Shown here: positions 54,622-63,104 of the stretch, one piece after another
Position numbering within the stretch: position 1 is the first letter of the stretch
How the letters are laid out: each line of letters opens with the position of its first letter
Source of the DNA: Leifsonia sp. Leaf336
Lineage (GTDB): Bacteria; Actinomycetota; Actinomycetes; Actinomycetales; Microbacteriaceae
NCBI RefSeq assembly: GCF_001423695.1
Contig: NZ_LMOZ01000001.1
Coordinates: 1,746,443-1,810,442 of the forward strand
Length of the DNA: 64,000 bases
Reading direction: 5' to 3'
Notes under the pieces: model-generated
What the model was told of the DNA's origin: nothing
Databases searched by the model: none
Seen by the model: only the letters and a program-made list of their open reading frames with translations
Translations under genes and position numbers: made by a program

Positions 54622-54835
54622 CTCTCTCCTGGCAGTTCTCGACTCTGCACGAGGACGCCGGACGCTTGCGCCCGCCGCGGTACCACCCCGCTTGCCCCCT
54701 CCGCCTCCGGCGCCGAAGAGAACCACTCGTCTGCGGCTGTGACGGGCCTGCCCCGTTCGGTTCTACTGAGCGGGCGAGTGCCCGCCGTTCTTCCGAAGAC
54801 TCGCCGGTGATAGCCGGGTCGACGTCGTTCGCACC
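54622..54835 (-). ncRNA. T-box riboswitch upstream of ileS (isoleucine, translational type)
   Basis: The minus strand contains the T-box core GGGGTGGTACCGCGG at 54675-54689. About 120 bases upstream an ATC specifier triplet (54809-54811) lies in the internal loop GGCTATCACCGG of a short stem I. Between the T-box and the ileS ATG, GTCCTCG can pair with the CAGGAG Shine-Dalgarno, so the switch should act on translation, as in known actinobacterial ileS T-boxes. Uncharged tRNA-Ile should open the leader and raise expression of ileS and the coupled genes. Confidence 0.9.
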
Positions 54836-54838
54836 AGT

Positions 54839-55471
54839 CTATCGGTTGGCGAGCACGGTCGCGAAGCCCGCGCAGACCGGCTCGACAGCGTCGCGCATCA
54901 CCGGGGTGAGGGGGCCACGGCCCACGCCCGCGCGGGCCCAGACGCCCGCCGCGGCCACCGCTGCGCCGACGACCGCGGTCGCCGCCGCCCGCGGGAGGAG
55001 CCCGCCGGGGTCGTCGCCCGTCCGCCGGGCGATCGCGGCCTCCACCTGGCGCACCACTGTCAGGAAGCGCGGGAGGGCGGACGCCTGGAGCTCGCCGTCG
55101 GTGCCCATCAGCTCGACCTGCGTCACCGCGAGCGGAAGCCGCTCAGGGCCGAAGCCGTCGGCCAGCCGCACGACGGCGGCGAGCACGGCCGTCATGGGCT
55201 CCACGTCGTCGCCCGCCGCGGCGAGCATGGCGGGGAACGCCGCCAGCGACTCGTCGACCTCCAGCCAGAGCAGGTCGCTCTTGGAGGAGAAGTAGTTGAA
55301 GAAAGTCGCCCGGCTCACTCCGGCCCTGCGAGCGATGTCGTCGACGGTGGTGCCCGCGTACGTCTGCTCGAGGAAGAGCTCGCCCGCGGCCTCCGCGAGC
55401 ATGCCGCGAGACGAGGCGCGCGGGCGCCCCGATCCGGCGGTGCCGTGGCCGCTGGAATGACGGGGTGTCAT
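54839..55471 (-). CDS. TetR-family transcriptional regulator
   Basis: A 210-residue protein. The N-terminal HTH reads TTVDDIARRAGVSRATFFNYF followed by SSKSDLLWLEVDESLA; the ligand domain is Ala/Val-rich. It is divergent from an MHS-type permease 64 bases away and probably represses it. ATG 55471 has GAGGAG about 11 bases upstream. Its stop lies at the 5' edge of the ileS T-box leader, so the ileS promoter must sit inside this gene's 3' end. Confidence 0.92.
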   Translation of the reverse strand: MTPRHSSGHGTAGSGRPRASSRGMLAEAAGELFLEQTYAGTTVDDIARRAGVSRATFFNYFSSKSDLLWLEVDESLAAFPAMLAAAGDDVEPMTAVLAAVVRLADGFGPERLPLAVTQVELMGTDGELQASALPRFLTVVRQVEAAIARRTGDDPGGLLPRAAATAVVGAAVAAAGVWARAGVGRGPLTPVMRDAVEPVCAGFATVLANR

Positions 55472-55498
55472 CGTGCGTTGTCTCCTCACGCCTAATAT

Positions 55499-55511
55499 TG
55501 GACCCGGTTCA
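55499..55511. promoter_or_regulatory. Possible operator between the TetR gene and the permease
   Basis: TGGACC-c-GGTTCA is a 6-bp inverted repeat with one mismatch, flanked by TAT and GATA, in the 64-base divergent region. Confidence 0.35.
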
Positions 55512-55535
55512 GATACCCCTGTCAGAAGGACACCC

Positions 55536-56897
55536 GTGACCTCCACCCCCACGCTCGCCGCAAGCGAGACCGACCGCCCCGGGATCACCCCGGGCACGGC
55601 TCGCCGCGTCGCCATCGCTTCGTTCGTCGGAACTTCCCTCGAATCGTACGACTTCTACCTCTACGCGTACTTCGCCGCGTTCTTCGTCGGCCCGCTGTTC
55701 TTCACGCCGCTCGGCGCGTTCGGCGGTGTGCTCGCCGGCTTCCTCGCGATCGCGGCCGGGTTCGTCATCCGCCCGGTCGGCGCCGTGGTCTTCGGCCACC
55801 TGGGAGACCGCATCGGACGGCGTCCCGTCCTCCTCATGACGATCCTGCTGATGGGCATCAGCACCGGACTGGTCGGCGTCCTGCCGACCTACGCGGCGGC
55901 CGGCTGGTTCGGCGGCGTCGTCCTCGTGCTGCTCCGGCTCGTGCAGGGACTCTCGCTCGGCGGCGAGTGGGGAGGCTCGATCCTGCTCGCGACCGAGTAC
56001 GCCAACCCGAAGCGCCGCGGTTTCTACGCCGCCCTCCCCCAGCTCGGCTCGCCGGTCGGCTCCATCCTCAGCGCCGTCGTGTTCATCGTGCTGACACTCA
56101 CGATGTCGCAGGCCGACATCGCGGCGTGGGGATGGCGCATCCCGTTCCTGACGGCGTTCCCACTGCTCCTGGTCTCGCTCTACCTGCGCTGGTCGATCGA
56201 CGAGACGCCGGTGTTCCGCAAGCTCGTCGAGACCGGCCGGCGCGACCGCTTCCCGGTCATCGACGTGTTCAGAAAGGCCCCGACCGCCTTCGTGATCGCG
56301 ATCGGCGCCGCGGTGCTCGGCATCGGCTCGTACTCGCTGATGAACACCTACATGGTCGACTACGGCACCGCGGTGCTCGGGTTCAAGTTCCAGGACCTCC
56401 TGGTGGCCACCACCATCGGCGGCCTGCTGCAGCTGGTCACCATCCCGCTGTTCGGGCTCTGGGCCACGAAGATCGGTTCGGCGCGCGTGGTCGCGATCGG
56501 AGCGATCGGAACGCTGGTCGTCGCCTTCCCGATGTATTTCGTGTTGCAGTCGGCATCCTTCGGTGTGCTCGTCGCCAGCATGATCATCGGCGGCATCCTT
56601 CCGACGCTCTCCTGGGCGGGACTCGGCGGGCTCATGTCCGATCTGTTCCCGAGCCCGATCCGCTACAGCGCGCTCTCGGTGGCCTACAGCGTGGCCGCGC
56701 TGCTCACCTCGTTCGTGCCCGCGCTGACGCTGGTCTTCGGCCAGGCGGTCGGCAACGCCTGGTGGCACCCGGGCATCGTCCTGGCTGTCATGTCGATCAT
56801 CACCCTGGTCGCGGCCTGGGCGGCCGCCCGCCGCAGGCCGATCCTCGACGAGGATGCCGCAGTCGAGATCGGGGTGCCGGCGACCGACGTCGTCTGA
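55536..56897 (+). CDS. MFS transporter, metabolite:H+ symporter (MHS) family
   Basis: A 453-residue, 12-helix permease. MHS hallmarks are SFVGTSLESYDFYLYAYFAA in TM1, HLGDRIGRRPVLL (motif A) and QGLSLGGEWGGSILLATEYA. Relatives take up small organic acids, proline/betaine or shikimate by proton symport; the substrate is not determined. The GTG at 55536 has AAGGA seven bases upstream. It is divergent from a TetR regulator, the likely repressor. Confidence 0.93.
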   Translation: MTSTPTLAASETDRPGITPGTARRVAIASFVGTSLESYDFYLYAYFAAFFVGPLFFTPLGAFGGVLAGFLAIAAGFVIRPVGAVVFGHLGDRIGRRPVLLMTILLMGISTGLVGVLPTYAAAGWFGGVVLVLLRLVQGLSLGGEWGGSILLATEYANPKRRGFYAALPQLGSPVGSILSAVVFIVLTLTMSQADIAAWGWRIPFLTAFPLLLVSLYLRWSIDETPVFRKLVETGRRDRFPVIDVFRKAPTAFVIAIGAAVLGIGSYSLMNTYMVDYGTAVLGFKFQDLLVATTIGGLLQLVTIPLFGLWATKIGSARVVAIGAIGTLVVAFPMYFVLQSASFGVLVASMIIGGILPTLSWAGLGGLMSDLFPSPIRYSALSVAYSVAALLTSFVPALTLVFGQAVGNAWWHPGIVLAVMSIITLVAAWAAARRRPILDEDAAVEIGVPATDVV

Positions 56898-56991
56898 TCC
56901 CGGGTGGTCGTGGCTCTCCGGTACCCTTGATCGGTAACCCACACTCAGGCACCCCGTTGACACGGTGCCGCACATATCGAATCGGAGAGCC

Positions 56992-59601
56992 ATGACCGCC
57001 GCGAACCCCGTGCCCGACAAGCCAGCACTCGAAGGCCTGGAGGCCGTCTGGGGCGACCGCTGGCAGCAAGACGGCACCTTCGCCTTCGATCGCGACGGCG
57101 CCATCGCCGCCGGCCGCGACGCGATCTACTCGATCGACACCCCCCCGCCCACGGCCTCCGGCTCGCTGCACATCGGTCACGTGTTCAGCTACACGCACAC
57201 CGACATCGTCGCCCGCTTCCAGCGCATGCGCGGCAAGCGCGTCTTCTACCCGATGGGCTGGGACGACAACGGCCTGCCCACCGAGCGCCGCGTGCAGAAC
57301 TACTACGGCGTGCGCTGCGACCCGTCGCTGCCCTACGAGGCCGACTTCGTGCCGCCGTTCGAAGGCGGCGACAACAAGAGCAGCAGGGCTGCCGACCAGA
57401 AGCCGATCTCGCGCCGCAACTTCATCGAGCTCTGCGAGCGGCTGACCGCCGAGGACGAGAAGCAGTTCGAGGCGCTCTGGCGCACCCTCGGTCTGTCCGT
57501 CGACTGGTCGCAGACCTACCGCACCATCGGGCGGGAGGCGCTGCACACCTCCCAGCGGGCGTTCCTCCGCAACATCGCTCGCGGCGAGGCCTACCAGGCC
57601 CTCGCGCCGACGCTGTGGGACATCACCTTCCGCACAGCAGTGGCCCAGGCCGAACTGGAGGACCGCGAGCAGCCGAGCGCCTACCACCGCGTCGGCTTCC
57701 ACGGCGCCGACGGCCCGATCTACATCGAGACCACGCGTCCCGAACTCCTCCCCGCCTGTGTGGCCCTGGTGGCGCACCCGGACGACGAGCGCTACCAGCC
57801 GCTGTTCGGCACCACCGTGCGCACCCCCCTGTTCGACGTCGAAGTGCCCGTGGTCGCGCACCATCTGGCGCAGCCCGACAAGGGCACCGGAATCGCAATG
57901 ATCTGCACCTTCGGCGACATCACCGACGTCACCTGGTGGCGGGAGCTCGACCTCCCGAACCGCGCGATCATCGGCTTCGACGGGCGCATCCTCCCCGAGC
58001 CGCCCGCGGTGATCGAGAGCGACGCGGGCCGCGAGGCCTACGCACAGCTCGCCGGCAAGACCGTGTTCTCGGCCAAGCAGGCCGTGGTGGAGCTGCTGCG
58101 CGCCTCCGGCGACATGGTCGGTGAGCCCAAGCCCATCCAGCACCCGGTCAAGTTCTTCGAAAAGGGCGACAAGCCGCTCGAGATCGTCTCCACCCGCCAG
58201 TGGTACGTGAAGAACGGCGCCCGCGACGAGAAGCTGCGCGAGCGGCTCATCGAGCTCGGCCGCGGCATCGACTGGCACCCCGACTTCATGCGGGTGCGCT
58301 ACGAGAACTGGGTCAACGGCCTCACCGGCGACTGGCTGATCTCCAGGCAGCGGTTCTTCGGCGTGCCGATCCCGGTCTGGTACCCGCTCGACGCCGACGG
58401 CAACCCGATTTTCGACCAGCCGATCCTCCCGTCGGAGGACAGCCTCCCCGTCGACCCGTCGTCGGACGCCGCCCCCGGCTATGCGGAGGAGCAGCGCGGC
58501 CAGGCCGGCGGCTTCATCGGCGAGCACGACGTGATGGACACCTGGATGACCTCCTCGCTCACGCCGCAGCTGGCCGGCGGCTGGGTGGACGACCCCGAGC
58601 TCTTCCGCACGGTCTCCCCCTTCGACCTGCGCCCGCAGGGCCAGGACATCATCCGCACCTGGCTGTTCTCGACGCTGCTGCGCTCGCAGCTGGAGGACGG
58701 TGTCTCGCCGTGGACGAACGCCGCCATCTCCGGCTTCATCGTCGACCCCGACCGCAAGAAGATGTCGAAGTCGAAGGGCAACGTGGTCACCCCGGCCGAC
58801 ATCCTCGAGCGCCACGGCTCCGACGCGGTGCGCTACTGGGCCGCGTCCTCGCGCCTGGGCACCGACGCCTCGTTCGACCCGCAGAACCCGACCCAGATCA
58901 AGATCGGGCGGCGCCTGGCGATCAAACTGCTCAACGCCGCGAAGTTCATCCACGGCTTCGACGCGCCCGCCTCACTCGACCTGTCGCAGGTGACCTCTCC
59001 GCTCGACCGCAGCATGCTCCAGCAGCTCTCGGTCGTCGTCGGCGACGCCACCGCGGCGCTCGACGGCTACGACCACGCCCGCGCGCTCGAGATCGCCGAG
59101 ACGTTCTTCTGGACCTTCTGCGACGACTACCTCGAGCTCGTCAAGGAGCGCGCGTACGGCGAATCGGACGCGGGGCAGGTATCCGCCGTCGTCGCCCTCC
59201 GCGTGGCGCTGTCCGCCTTCCTGCGCCTGTTCGCGCCGGTGCTCCCGTTCGCGTCCGAGGAGGCCTGGAGCTGGTCGGAGGCCGGCTCGGTGCACGTCGC
59301 CCCCTGGCCGCGCCCCGACGAGGTCGCCGCCGACTGGGCCGACGCGCACAGCGTCCTGACCGTGGTGGGCCGCGCCCTGACCGCCATCCGCGGCGCCAAG
59401 ACGGCCGCGAAGGCCTCACAGCGCACGCCCGTCGACTCCGCCGTCATCAGCGGGCCGGCCGACGAGATCGCGGCCATCGAGTCGGCCGCGGCAGACCTGG
59501 CGTCGGTGGGCAGAATCGCCGAACTGCGTTTCGCATCCGCCGATGAGCTCTCGGTGACCGATATCCTCCTCACGCAGGTGCCCAGCGAGGAGGAACGATG
59601 A
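56992..59601 (+). CDS. valS: Valine-tRNA ligase ValS (archaeal-type)
   Basis: The 869-residue class I synthetase has its HIGH box in SGSLHIGHVFSYTHTDI and KMSKS as KKMSKSKGNVVTP. The editing domain reads GIAMICTFGDITDVTWWREL where the E. coli type has a GTGAVKITPAHD-like segment; this form is that of the archaeal-type ValS subgroup. No long C-terminal coiled-coil arm is obvious. GGAG precedes the ATG. The stop overlaps the start of a GNAT gene by four bases. Confidence 0.95.
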   Translation: MTAANPVPDKPALEGLEAVWGDRWQQDGTFAFDRDGAIAAGRDAIYSIDTPPPTASGSLHIGHVFSYTHTDIVARFQRMRGKRVFYPMGWDDNGLPTERRVQNYYGVRCDPSLPYEADFVPPFEGGDNKSSRAADQKPISRRNFIELCERLTAEDEKQFEALWRTLGLSVDWSQTYRTIGREALHTSQRAFLRNIARGEAYQALAPTLWDITFRTAVAQAELEDREQPSAYHRVGFHGADGPIYIETTRPELLPACVALVAHPDDERYQPLFGTTVRTPLFDVEVPVVAHHLAQPDKGTGIAMICTFGDITDVTWWRELDLPNRAIIGFDGRILPEPPAVIESDAGREAYAQLAGKTVFSAKQAVVELLRASGDMVGEPKPIQHPVKFFEKGDKPLEIVSTRQWYVKNGARDEKLRERLIELGRGIDWHPDFMRVRYENWVNGLTGDWLISRQRFFGVPIPVWYPLDADGNPIFDQPILPSEDSLPVDPSSDAAPGYAEEQRGQAGGFIGEHDVMDTWMTSSLTPQLAGGWVDDPELFRTVSPFDLRPQGQDIIRTWLFSTLLRSQLEDGVSPWTNAAISGFIVDPDRKKMSKSKGNVVTPADILERHGSDAVRYWAASSRLGTDASFDPQNPTQIKIGRRLAIKLLNAAKFIHGFDAPASLDLSQVTSPLDRSMLQQLSVVVGDATAALDGYDHARALEIAETFFWTFCDDYLELVKERAYGESDAGQVSAVVALRVALSAFLRLFAPVLPFASEEAWSWSEAGSVHVAPWPRPDEVAADWADAHSVLTVVGRALTAIRGAKTAAKASQRTPVDSAVISGPADEIAAIESAAADLASVGRIAELRFASADELSVTDILLTQVPSEEER

Positions 59602-60044
59602 CGGCTGATGTCCGGCGCGTGGAGGACAACGAGTTCTTCACCTGGCTCGACCTCTACGCGGGGTACGGCGAGTTCTACGAGACGCCCATCACCGACGAGA
59701 AGGCGCTTCTCGTCTGGAGCTGGATCACCGACCCCGCGAGCGGCGTCGAGGCGTACTTCGCGGTCGACGAGGAGGGCACTCCCATCGGCATCGCCCACGT
59801 GCGCGAGTTCGCCCGCCCGCTCGACGGCAGCAAAGGGCTCTACCTCGACGACCTGTTCGTCGTGCCGGACGCGCGCGGCGCGGGTGCAGGCACGGCGCTG
59901 CTCGAAGAGCTCCGCACCGTCGCGAAGGATCGCGGCCTCTCGGTGGTCCGCTGGATCACCGCGAAGGACAACCAGGAGGCGCGCAAGCTCTACGACCGTG
60001 TCGCGGAGAAGACGAAGTGGGTCACCTACGACCTCGTCCCCTGA
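59598..60044 (+). CDS. GNAT-family N-acetyltransferase (paralogue 1)
   Basis: A 148-residue single-domain acetyltransferase. The acetyl-CoA site is in VVPDARGAGAGTALLEEL (motif A, R/Q-x-x-G-x-G/A), preceded by the strand GLYLDDLFV. The conserved C-terminal NQEARKLYDRVA segment is present. It overlaps valS by four bases and is followed by a full-length homologue. The substrate is unknown. Confidence 0.9.
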   Translation: MTADVRRVEDNEFFTWLDLYAGYGEFYETPITDEKALLVWSWITDPASGVEAYFAVDEEGTPIGIAHVREFARPLDGSKGLYLDDLFVVPDARGAGAGTALLEELRTVAKDRGLSVVRWITAKDNQEARKLYDRVAEKTKWVTYDLVP

Positions 60045-60114
60045 ACGGGTCCGCGATATGGTCGATACACGTCCGGTGATGCGAGCCGGGCAGGGAAGCC
60101 GAACGGAGGGGCTG

Positions 60115-60585
60115 ATGTCGATCGAAGTTCGACCGGTCAAGGATGGCGACTTCTTCGCCTGGCTCGATCTCTACGCGAAGTACGCGGAGTTCTACGACAC
60201 CGAGCTGACCGACCAGAGGGCACTCGTGCTCTGGTCGTGGCTCACGGACGCCGACCACGAGGAGGAGGGCTACGTCGCCGTCGACGGCGACCGCATCGTC
60301 GGGCTGGCGCACGTGCGCGAGTTCGCGCGGCCGCTGGAGGGCGACCGGGGGCTTTTCCTCGACGACCTCTACGTCCTGGAGGACGAGCGCGGCAAGGGCG
60401 TCGGCCACCAGCTGATCACCTCGGTCCGTTCGCTCGCCGAAGAGCGCAGGCTCGGCGTCGTGCAGTGGATCACCGCGAACGACAACGCCGACGCCCAGCG
60501 CGTCTACGACTCGGTCGCCAGCAAGACCGCCTGGGTGACCTACGAGATCGACCTCGTCGCCGCGCAGAAAGCCGAGACGGCCTGA
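60115..60585 (+). CDS. GNAT-family N-acetyltransferase (paralogue 2)
   Basis: A 156-residue protein homologous over its full length to the preceding GNAT protein. Shared blocks include FFxWLDLYA, AHVREFARPL, the motif A region VLEDERGKGVGHQL and ADAQRVYDSVASKT. The ATG has GGAGG six bases upstream. A 70-base gap separates the two, while the next gene overlaps as TGATG. It probably arose by tandem duplication. Confidence 0.9.
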   Translation: MSIEVRPVKDGDFFAWLDLYAKYAEFYDTELTDQRALVLWSWLTDADHEEEGYVAVDGDRIVGLAHVREFARPLEGDRGLFLDDLYVLEDERGKGVGHQLITSVRSLAEERRLGVVQWITANDNADAQRVYDSVASKTAWVTYEIDLVAAQKAETA

Positions 60586-60851
60586 TGCAGCTCGGCACCC
60601 GCTGGGCCGTCGGTGAGGCCCCTCCCGCGAACCTCCCCGAGGTCGTGACCTACGCCGTCTCCACCGTCGAAGAGGAGCTGACGGCCACCGATGTCGAGAC
60701 CGGCGGCTGGCGCTGGACGCTGACCTGGCTGGAGGGGAAGCCCGTGGTCGAGCTCGACGACGGCACGGTCATCCGCTACAACGACGCGGAAGACTCGGCG
60801 ACGATCACCCAGGTGGTCGAGGCCGAGCCCTCCGACTTCGACGAGGCCTAG
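60585..60851 (+). CDS. Small acidic protein of unknown function
   Basis: An 88-residue cytoplasmic protein, strongly acidic at the C-terminus (VVEAEPSDFDEA). It is probably an all-beta fold with a Trp pair (WRWTLTWLEG). No family is recognised. The ATG overlaps the stop of the second GNAT gene by one base, so it is coupled to it. It converges on the small basic-protein gene with a 25-base gap. Confidence 0.7.
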   Translation: MQLGTRWAVGEAPPANLPEVVTYAVSTVEEELTATDVETGGWRWTLTWLEGKPVVELDDGTVIRYNDAEDSATITQVVEAEPSDFDEA

Positions 60852-60876
60852 CTCTTCGCGCTTCGGGAGCGCGCGC

Positions 60877-61062
60877 TCAGCGCGGCAGCTGGGGCAGCAT
60901 ACGGGCTGCGCGATCGCGGTGCTGCTCGGCAGCGGCCACGAGCTCGGCGTGACGGGAGTGTCGTGCCGGTTGACGCATCCCCCACGCGGTGAGGGCGCGA
61001 CCGAGCCGGAGTGCTGCGCGGTGGCTGAAGGGCCGGTGCGCGGGCACGGTGATGGCGGTCAT
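60877..61062 (-). CDS. Small basic protein coupled to an MFS pump gene
   Basis: A 61-residue Arg/His/Ala-rich protein (HRAALRLGRALTAWGMRQPA in the middle). No membrane helix or known domain is seen. The ATG overlaps the MFS stop codon by four bases, so it is probably translated with the pump. It might be a small accessory or regulatory peptide; function unknown. Confidence 0.6.
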   Translation of the reverse strand: MTAITVPAHRPFSHRAALRLGRALTAWGMRQPARHSRHAELVAAAEQHRDRAARMLPQLPR

Positions 61063-62369
61063 GATGCGGTTCCTTCCGAGATGGTCTGGTTCTGGTCGTC
61101 CGATGATCGTGAGGTGGAGGCCTGCGCCTGCCCGTAACGGCCGGCGCTGAGCAGAAGGCGCGTCGCGATCAGCGCGAGCACCACGACCACGGCCCCGCCG
61201 ATGACGAACGGCAGCCGCAGGTCGATGCGGGCGACGAAGCCGCCCAGGACGGTGGCGATCGGGGTGAGCCCCCAGCCGATGGTGCGCACGATCCCCATCG
61301 CCCGGCCGAGCATCGCGCCCGGGATGATCGCCTGCCGCAGCGCGCCCCACGGCACGTTCCAGACGGCGACGCCGAACGCTCCGACGGCGTAGGCGAGCAC
61401 GCCGACGACGACGTCGCCGGTGAGCCCGACACCCAGGACGCCGAACCCGCTGATGAGGATCGCGACGTACATCACGCGGCCCCGCCCGAACCGGGCGACG
61501 AACCTGCTGGAGAGCAGGGCGCCGATGAGTGCTCCGACACCGACGGCGGCCGTGACGACGCCGACCATCGAGGCGGGCAGAGCGTAGGTCTGCAGCAGCA
61601 GGAGCACCACGCTCCCCTGAGCGAACGACAGCGCGGAGGCGGTGATGGAGGTCAGGATGATCATCTTCCGGAGGAACCGGTCGTCCCACAGGAAGCGGAC
61701 GACCGCCTTCATGCCGGGCCGCGGTACGGCCTCCTCGTCGCCCTGCTGAGCGCCGATCAGATGTGCCCGAGCAGCCGCGACGGGGACGCTCAGCACCAGC
61801 AGGGCCGAGATCAGGAACCCGCTGCCGGTGAGCCACATCGGCAGCGCGATCGCCGCAGCGAAGAGGAAGCCGGCGATGGGCGTCGCGATGAAGTTCTGCA
61901 CGACGATCTCAGCCGACTGCATCCGGCCGTTCGCCCGGTCGAGCTGGTCGCGGGTCACCAGGCTCGGCACGACCGTCGTCGTGGCGTTGTCGAACACCGT
62001 CTCGCCCAGCCCGAACAGCAGCACGCATCCGTAAAGGCTCCAGATCGTCAGGGCATCGGTCGCGATGAGCAGAGCCACCAGCGCGGCGACGGCGAACCGG
62101 AGGCCGTTGGCGACGGCCATGGCGACACGCCGGTCGACGCGATCGAGCAGCATCCCGGCCGGGATGCCGAACAACAGCCAGGGCAGGAACGTGACCGCCG
62201 TGAGACCGGCGATCAGCGCCGGGTCGCGGGTGAGCGTCGTAGCGATGAGTGGAACCGCCGTGCGCCCGATGCCGTCGGCGAGGTTGCTGGCGATCGCCGC
62301 GGTCCAGAGCCGCCCGAAGCCGCCACCGAGGCCGGTGCGCGCCGCGCCCACGGAGGCCCCGGTGCTCAT
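61059..62369 (-). CDS. MFS transporter (MFS_3, enterobactin-exporter / macrolide-efflux type)
   Basis: A 436-residue, 12-helix transporter. Segments include IASNLADGIGRTAVPLIATTL (TM1), GIPAGMLLDRVDRRVAMAV (motif A form of the EntS/MefA group) and GLGETVFDNATTTVVPSLVT. Export of a siderophore, macrolide or similar compound is likely; substrate unknown. ATGA overlaps couple it to the ArsR-type regulator upstream and to the 61-residue gene downstream, so the three form one operon under the 14-bp-period repeat array. Confidence 0.92.
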   Translation of the reverse strand: MSTGASVGAARTGLGGGFGRLWTAAIASNLADGIGRTAVPLIATTLTRDPALIAGLTAVTFLPWLLFGIPAGMLLDRVDRRVAMAVANGLRFAVAALVALLIATDALTIWSLYGCVLLFGLGETVFDNATTTVVPSLVTRDQLDRANGRMQSAEIVVQNFIATPIAGFLFAAAIALPMWLTGSGFLISALLVLSVPVAAARAHLIGAQQGDEEAVPRPGMKAVVRFLWDDRFLRKMIILTSITASALSFAQGSVVLLLLQTYALPASMVGVVTAAVGVGALIGALLSSRFVARFGRGRVMYVAILISGFGVLGVGLTGDVVVGVLAYAVGAFGVAVWNVPWGALRQAIIPGAMLGRAMGIVRTIGWGLTPIATVLGGFVARIDLRLPFVIGGAVVVVLALIATRLLLSAGRYGQAQASTSRSSDDQNQTISEGTAS

Positions 62370-62998
62370 CGGTGCTCCTGCTCGACCAGGGGGAAGGCGT
62401 TGAACTGGACCTGGACGCGCTTGCGATCGTCGTCCTGCTCGGTCTTCCACTTCTCCTTGAGGCGGTTCAGCAGCTTGTAATACTCGGTGGAGAGTTCGGA
62501 GAGCTGCTCGCGCGAGACCTCCAGATGGGAGGTCGACAGCGCGGCGGCCTCCATCCACTCCATGCCGAAGGTGTCGAGTCCGCGACGCAGGAAGGCGTTG
62601 AGGCGGCGCTCGTTGTTCTGCTGCCAATTGAGCGAGATCTGCTCCGTGATCTCGCGGCCTGCCGGCGTCTCGAGCGTCTCGGGGCCGCCGATGGTCACGC
62701 CGCCCGCCGCCATGCGCCACCAGCGCTCTCGGCCGCTCCCGCGCTCCGGATCCTCGACGACGATGTCGTGCTTGGCGAGCTGGCGGAGGTGGTAGCTCGT
62801 CGAGCCGCTCGACTCCCCCAGCCGCTCCGCCAGCATCGAGGCGGTCGCCGGACCGAAGTCCGAGAGCTCGTTCATGATCTCGACCCGAAGCGGATGCGCG
62901 AGCGCCCGCAGGGCCGGCATGCCGATCGATTCGAAATGCGGCTCGTATTCGTCGGTCGACTTCTCGGCGTCTGCGGGGGTGGGCTCGTCGGTGGACAT
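62366..62998 (-). CDS. ArsR-type winged-helix regulator
   Basis: A 210-residue protein. The winged HTH spans about residues 25-90 (LAHPLRVEIMNELSDFG, TASMLAERLGESSGSTSYHL, RQLAKHDIVVED). The 110-residue C-terminal helical extension carries WQQNNERRLNAFLRRGLDTF and is longer than in metal-sensing ArsR proteins, with no Cys metal site, so it probably senses an organic ligand. TAGGGT lies six bases before the ATG, and TTGCAA as -35 falls inside the repeat array, so autoregulation is likely. Confidence 0.9.
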   Translation of the reverse strand: MSTDEPTPADAEKSTDEYEPHFESIGMPALRALAHPLRVEIMNELSDFGPATASMLAERLGESSGSTSYHLRQLAKHDIVVEDPERGSGRERWWRMAAGGVTIGGPETLETPAGREITEQISLNWQQNNERRLNAFLRRGLDTFGMEWMEAAALSTSHLEVSREQLSELSTEYYKLLNRLKEKWKTEQDDDRKRVQVQFNAFPLVEQEHR

Positions 62999-63004
62999 GG
63001 GACC

Positions 63005-63033
63005 ACCCTAGCGATGCAAAGGCTTCTTTGCAA
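63005..63033 (-). promoter_or_regulatory. Leaderless promoter of the ArsR-type regulator operon
   Basis: On the minus strand TTGCAA (63028-63033), a 17-base spacer, then TAGGGT (63005-63010), six bases before the ATG at 62998. The -35 lies in the first TTCTTTGCA repeat. Confidence 0.65.
63015..63032. promoter_or_regulatory. Palindromic operator at the left edge of the repeat array
   Basis: TGCAAAG-gctt-CTTTGCA has perfect 7-bp arms. Its right arm is part of repeat 1. It lies between the -10 and -35 of the regulator. Confidence 0.65.
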
Positions 63034-63074
63034 GCAGTTCTTTGCAATTGATTCTTTGCAGCGATGTCTTTGGA
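63024..63074. repeat. Four direct repeats of TTCTTTGCA, 14-bp period
   Basis: Copies lie at 63024-63032, 63038-63046 and 63052-63060 (exact) and 63066-63074 (GTCTTTGGA, two changes). The array fills the space between the regulator promoter and the -35 of the M3 peptidase gene. The unit contains the half-site of the adjacent palindrome. Confidence 0.85.
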
Positions 63075-63098
63075 CCGAGGCCGGGGTGCCTCTAGGCT
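63070..63098 (+). promoter_or_regulatory. Leaderless promoter of the M3 peptidase gene
   Basis: TTGGAC (63070-63075), a 17-base spacer and TAGGCT (63093-63098) end six bases before the ATG at 63105. The fourth repeat overlaps the -35. Confidence 0.65.
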
Positions 63099-63104
63099 GG
63101 TCGA

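Noticed and set aside
63024-63074. CRISPR or satellite interpretation of the repeats
   Set aside because: Units are 9 bp with 5-bp gaps, only four copies, no cas genes, and they sit exactly over two promoters.
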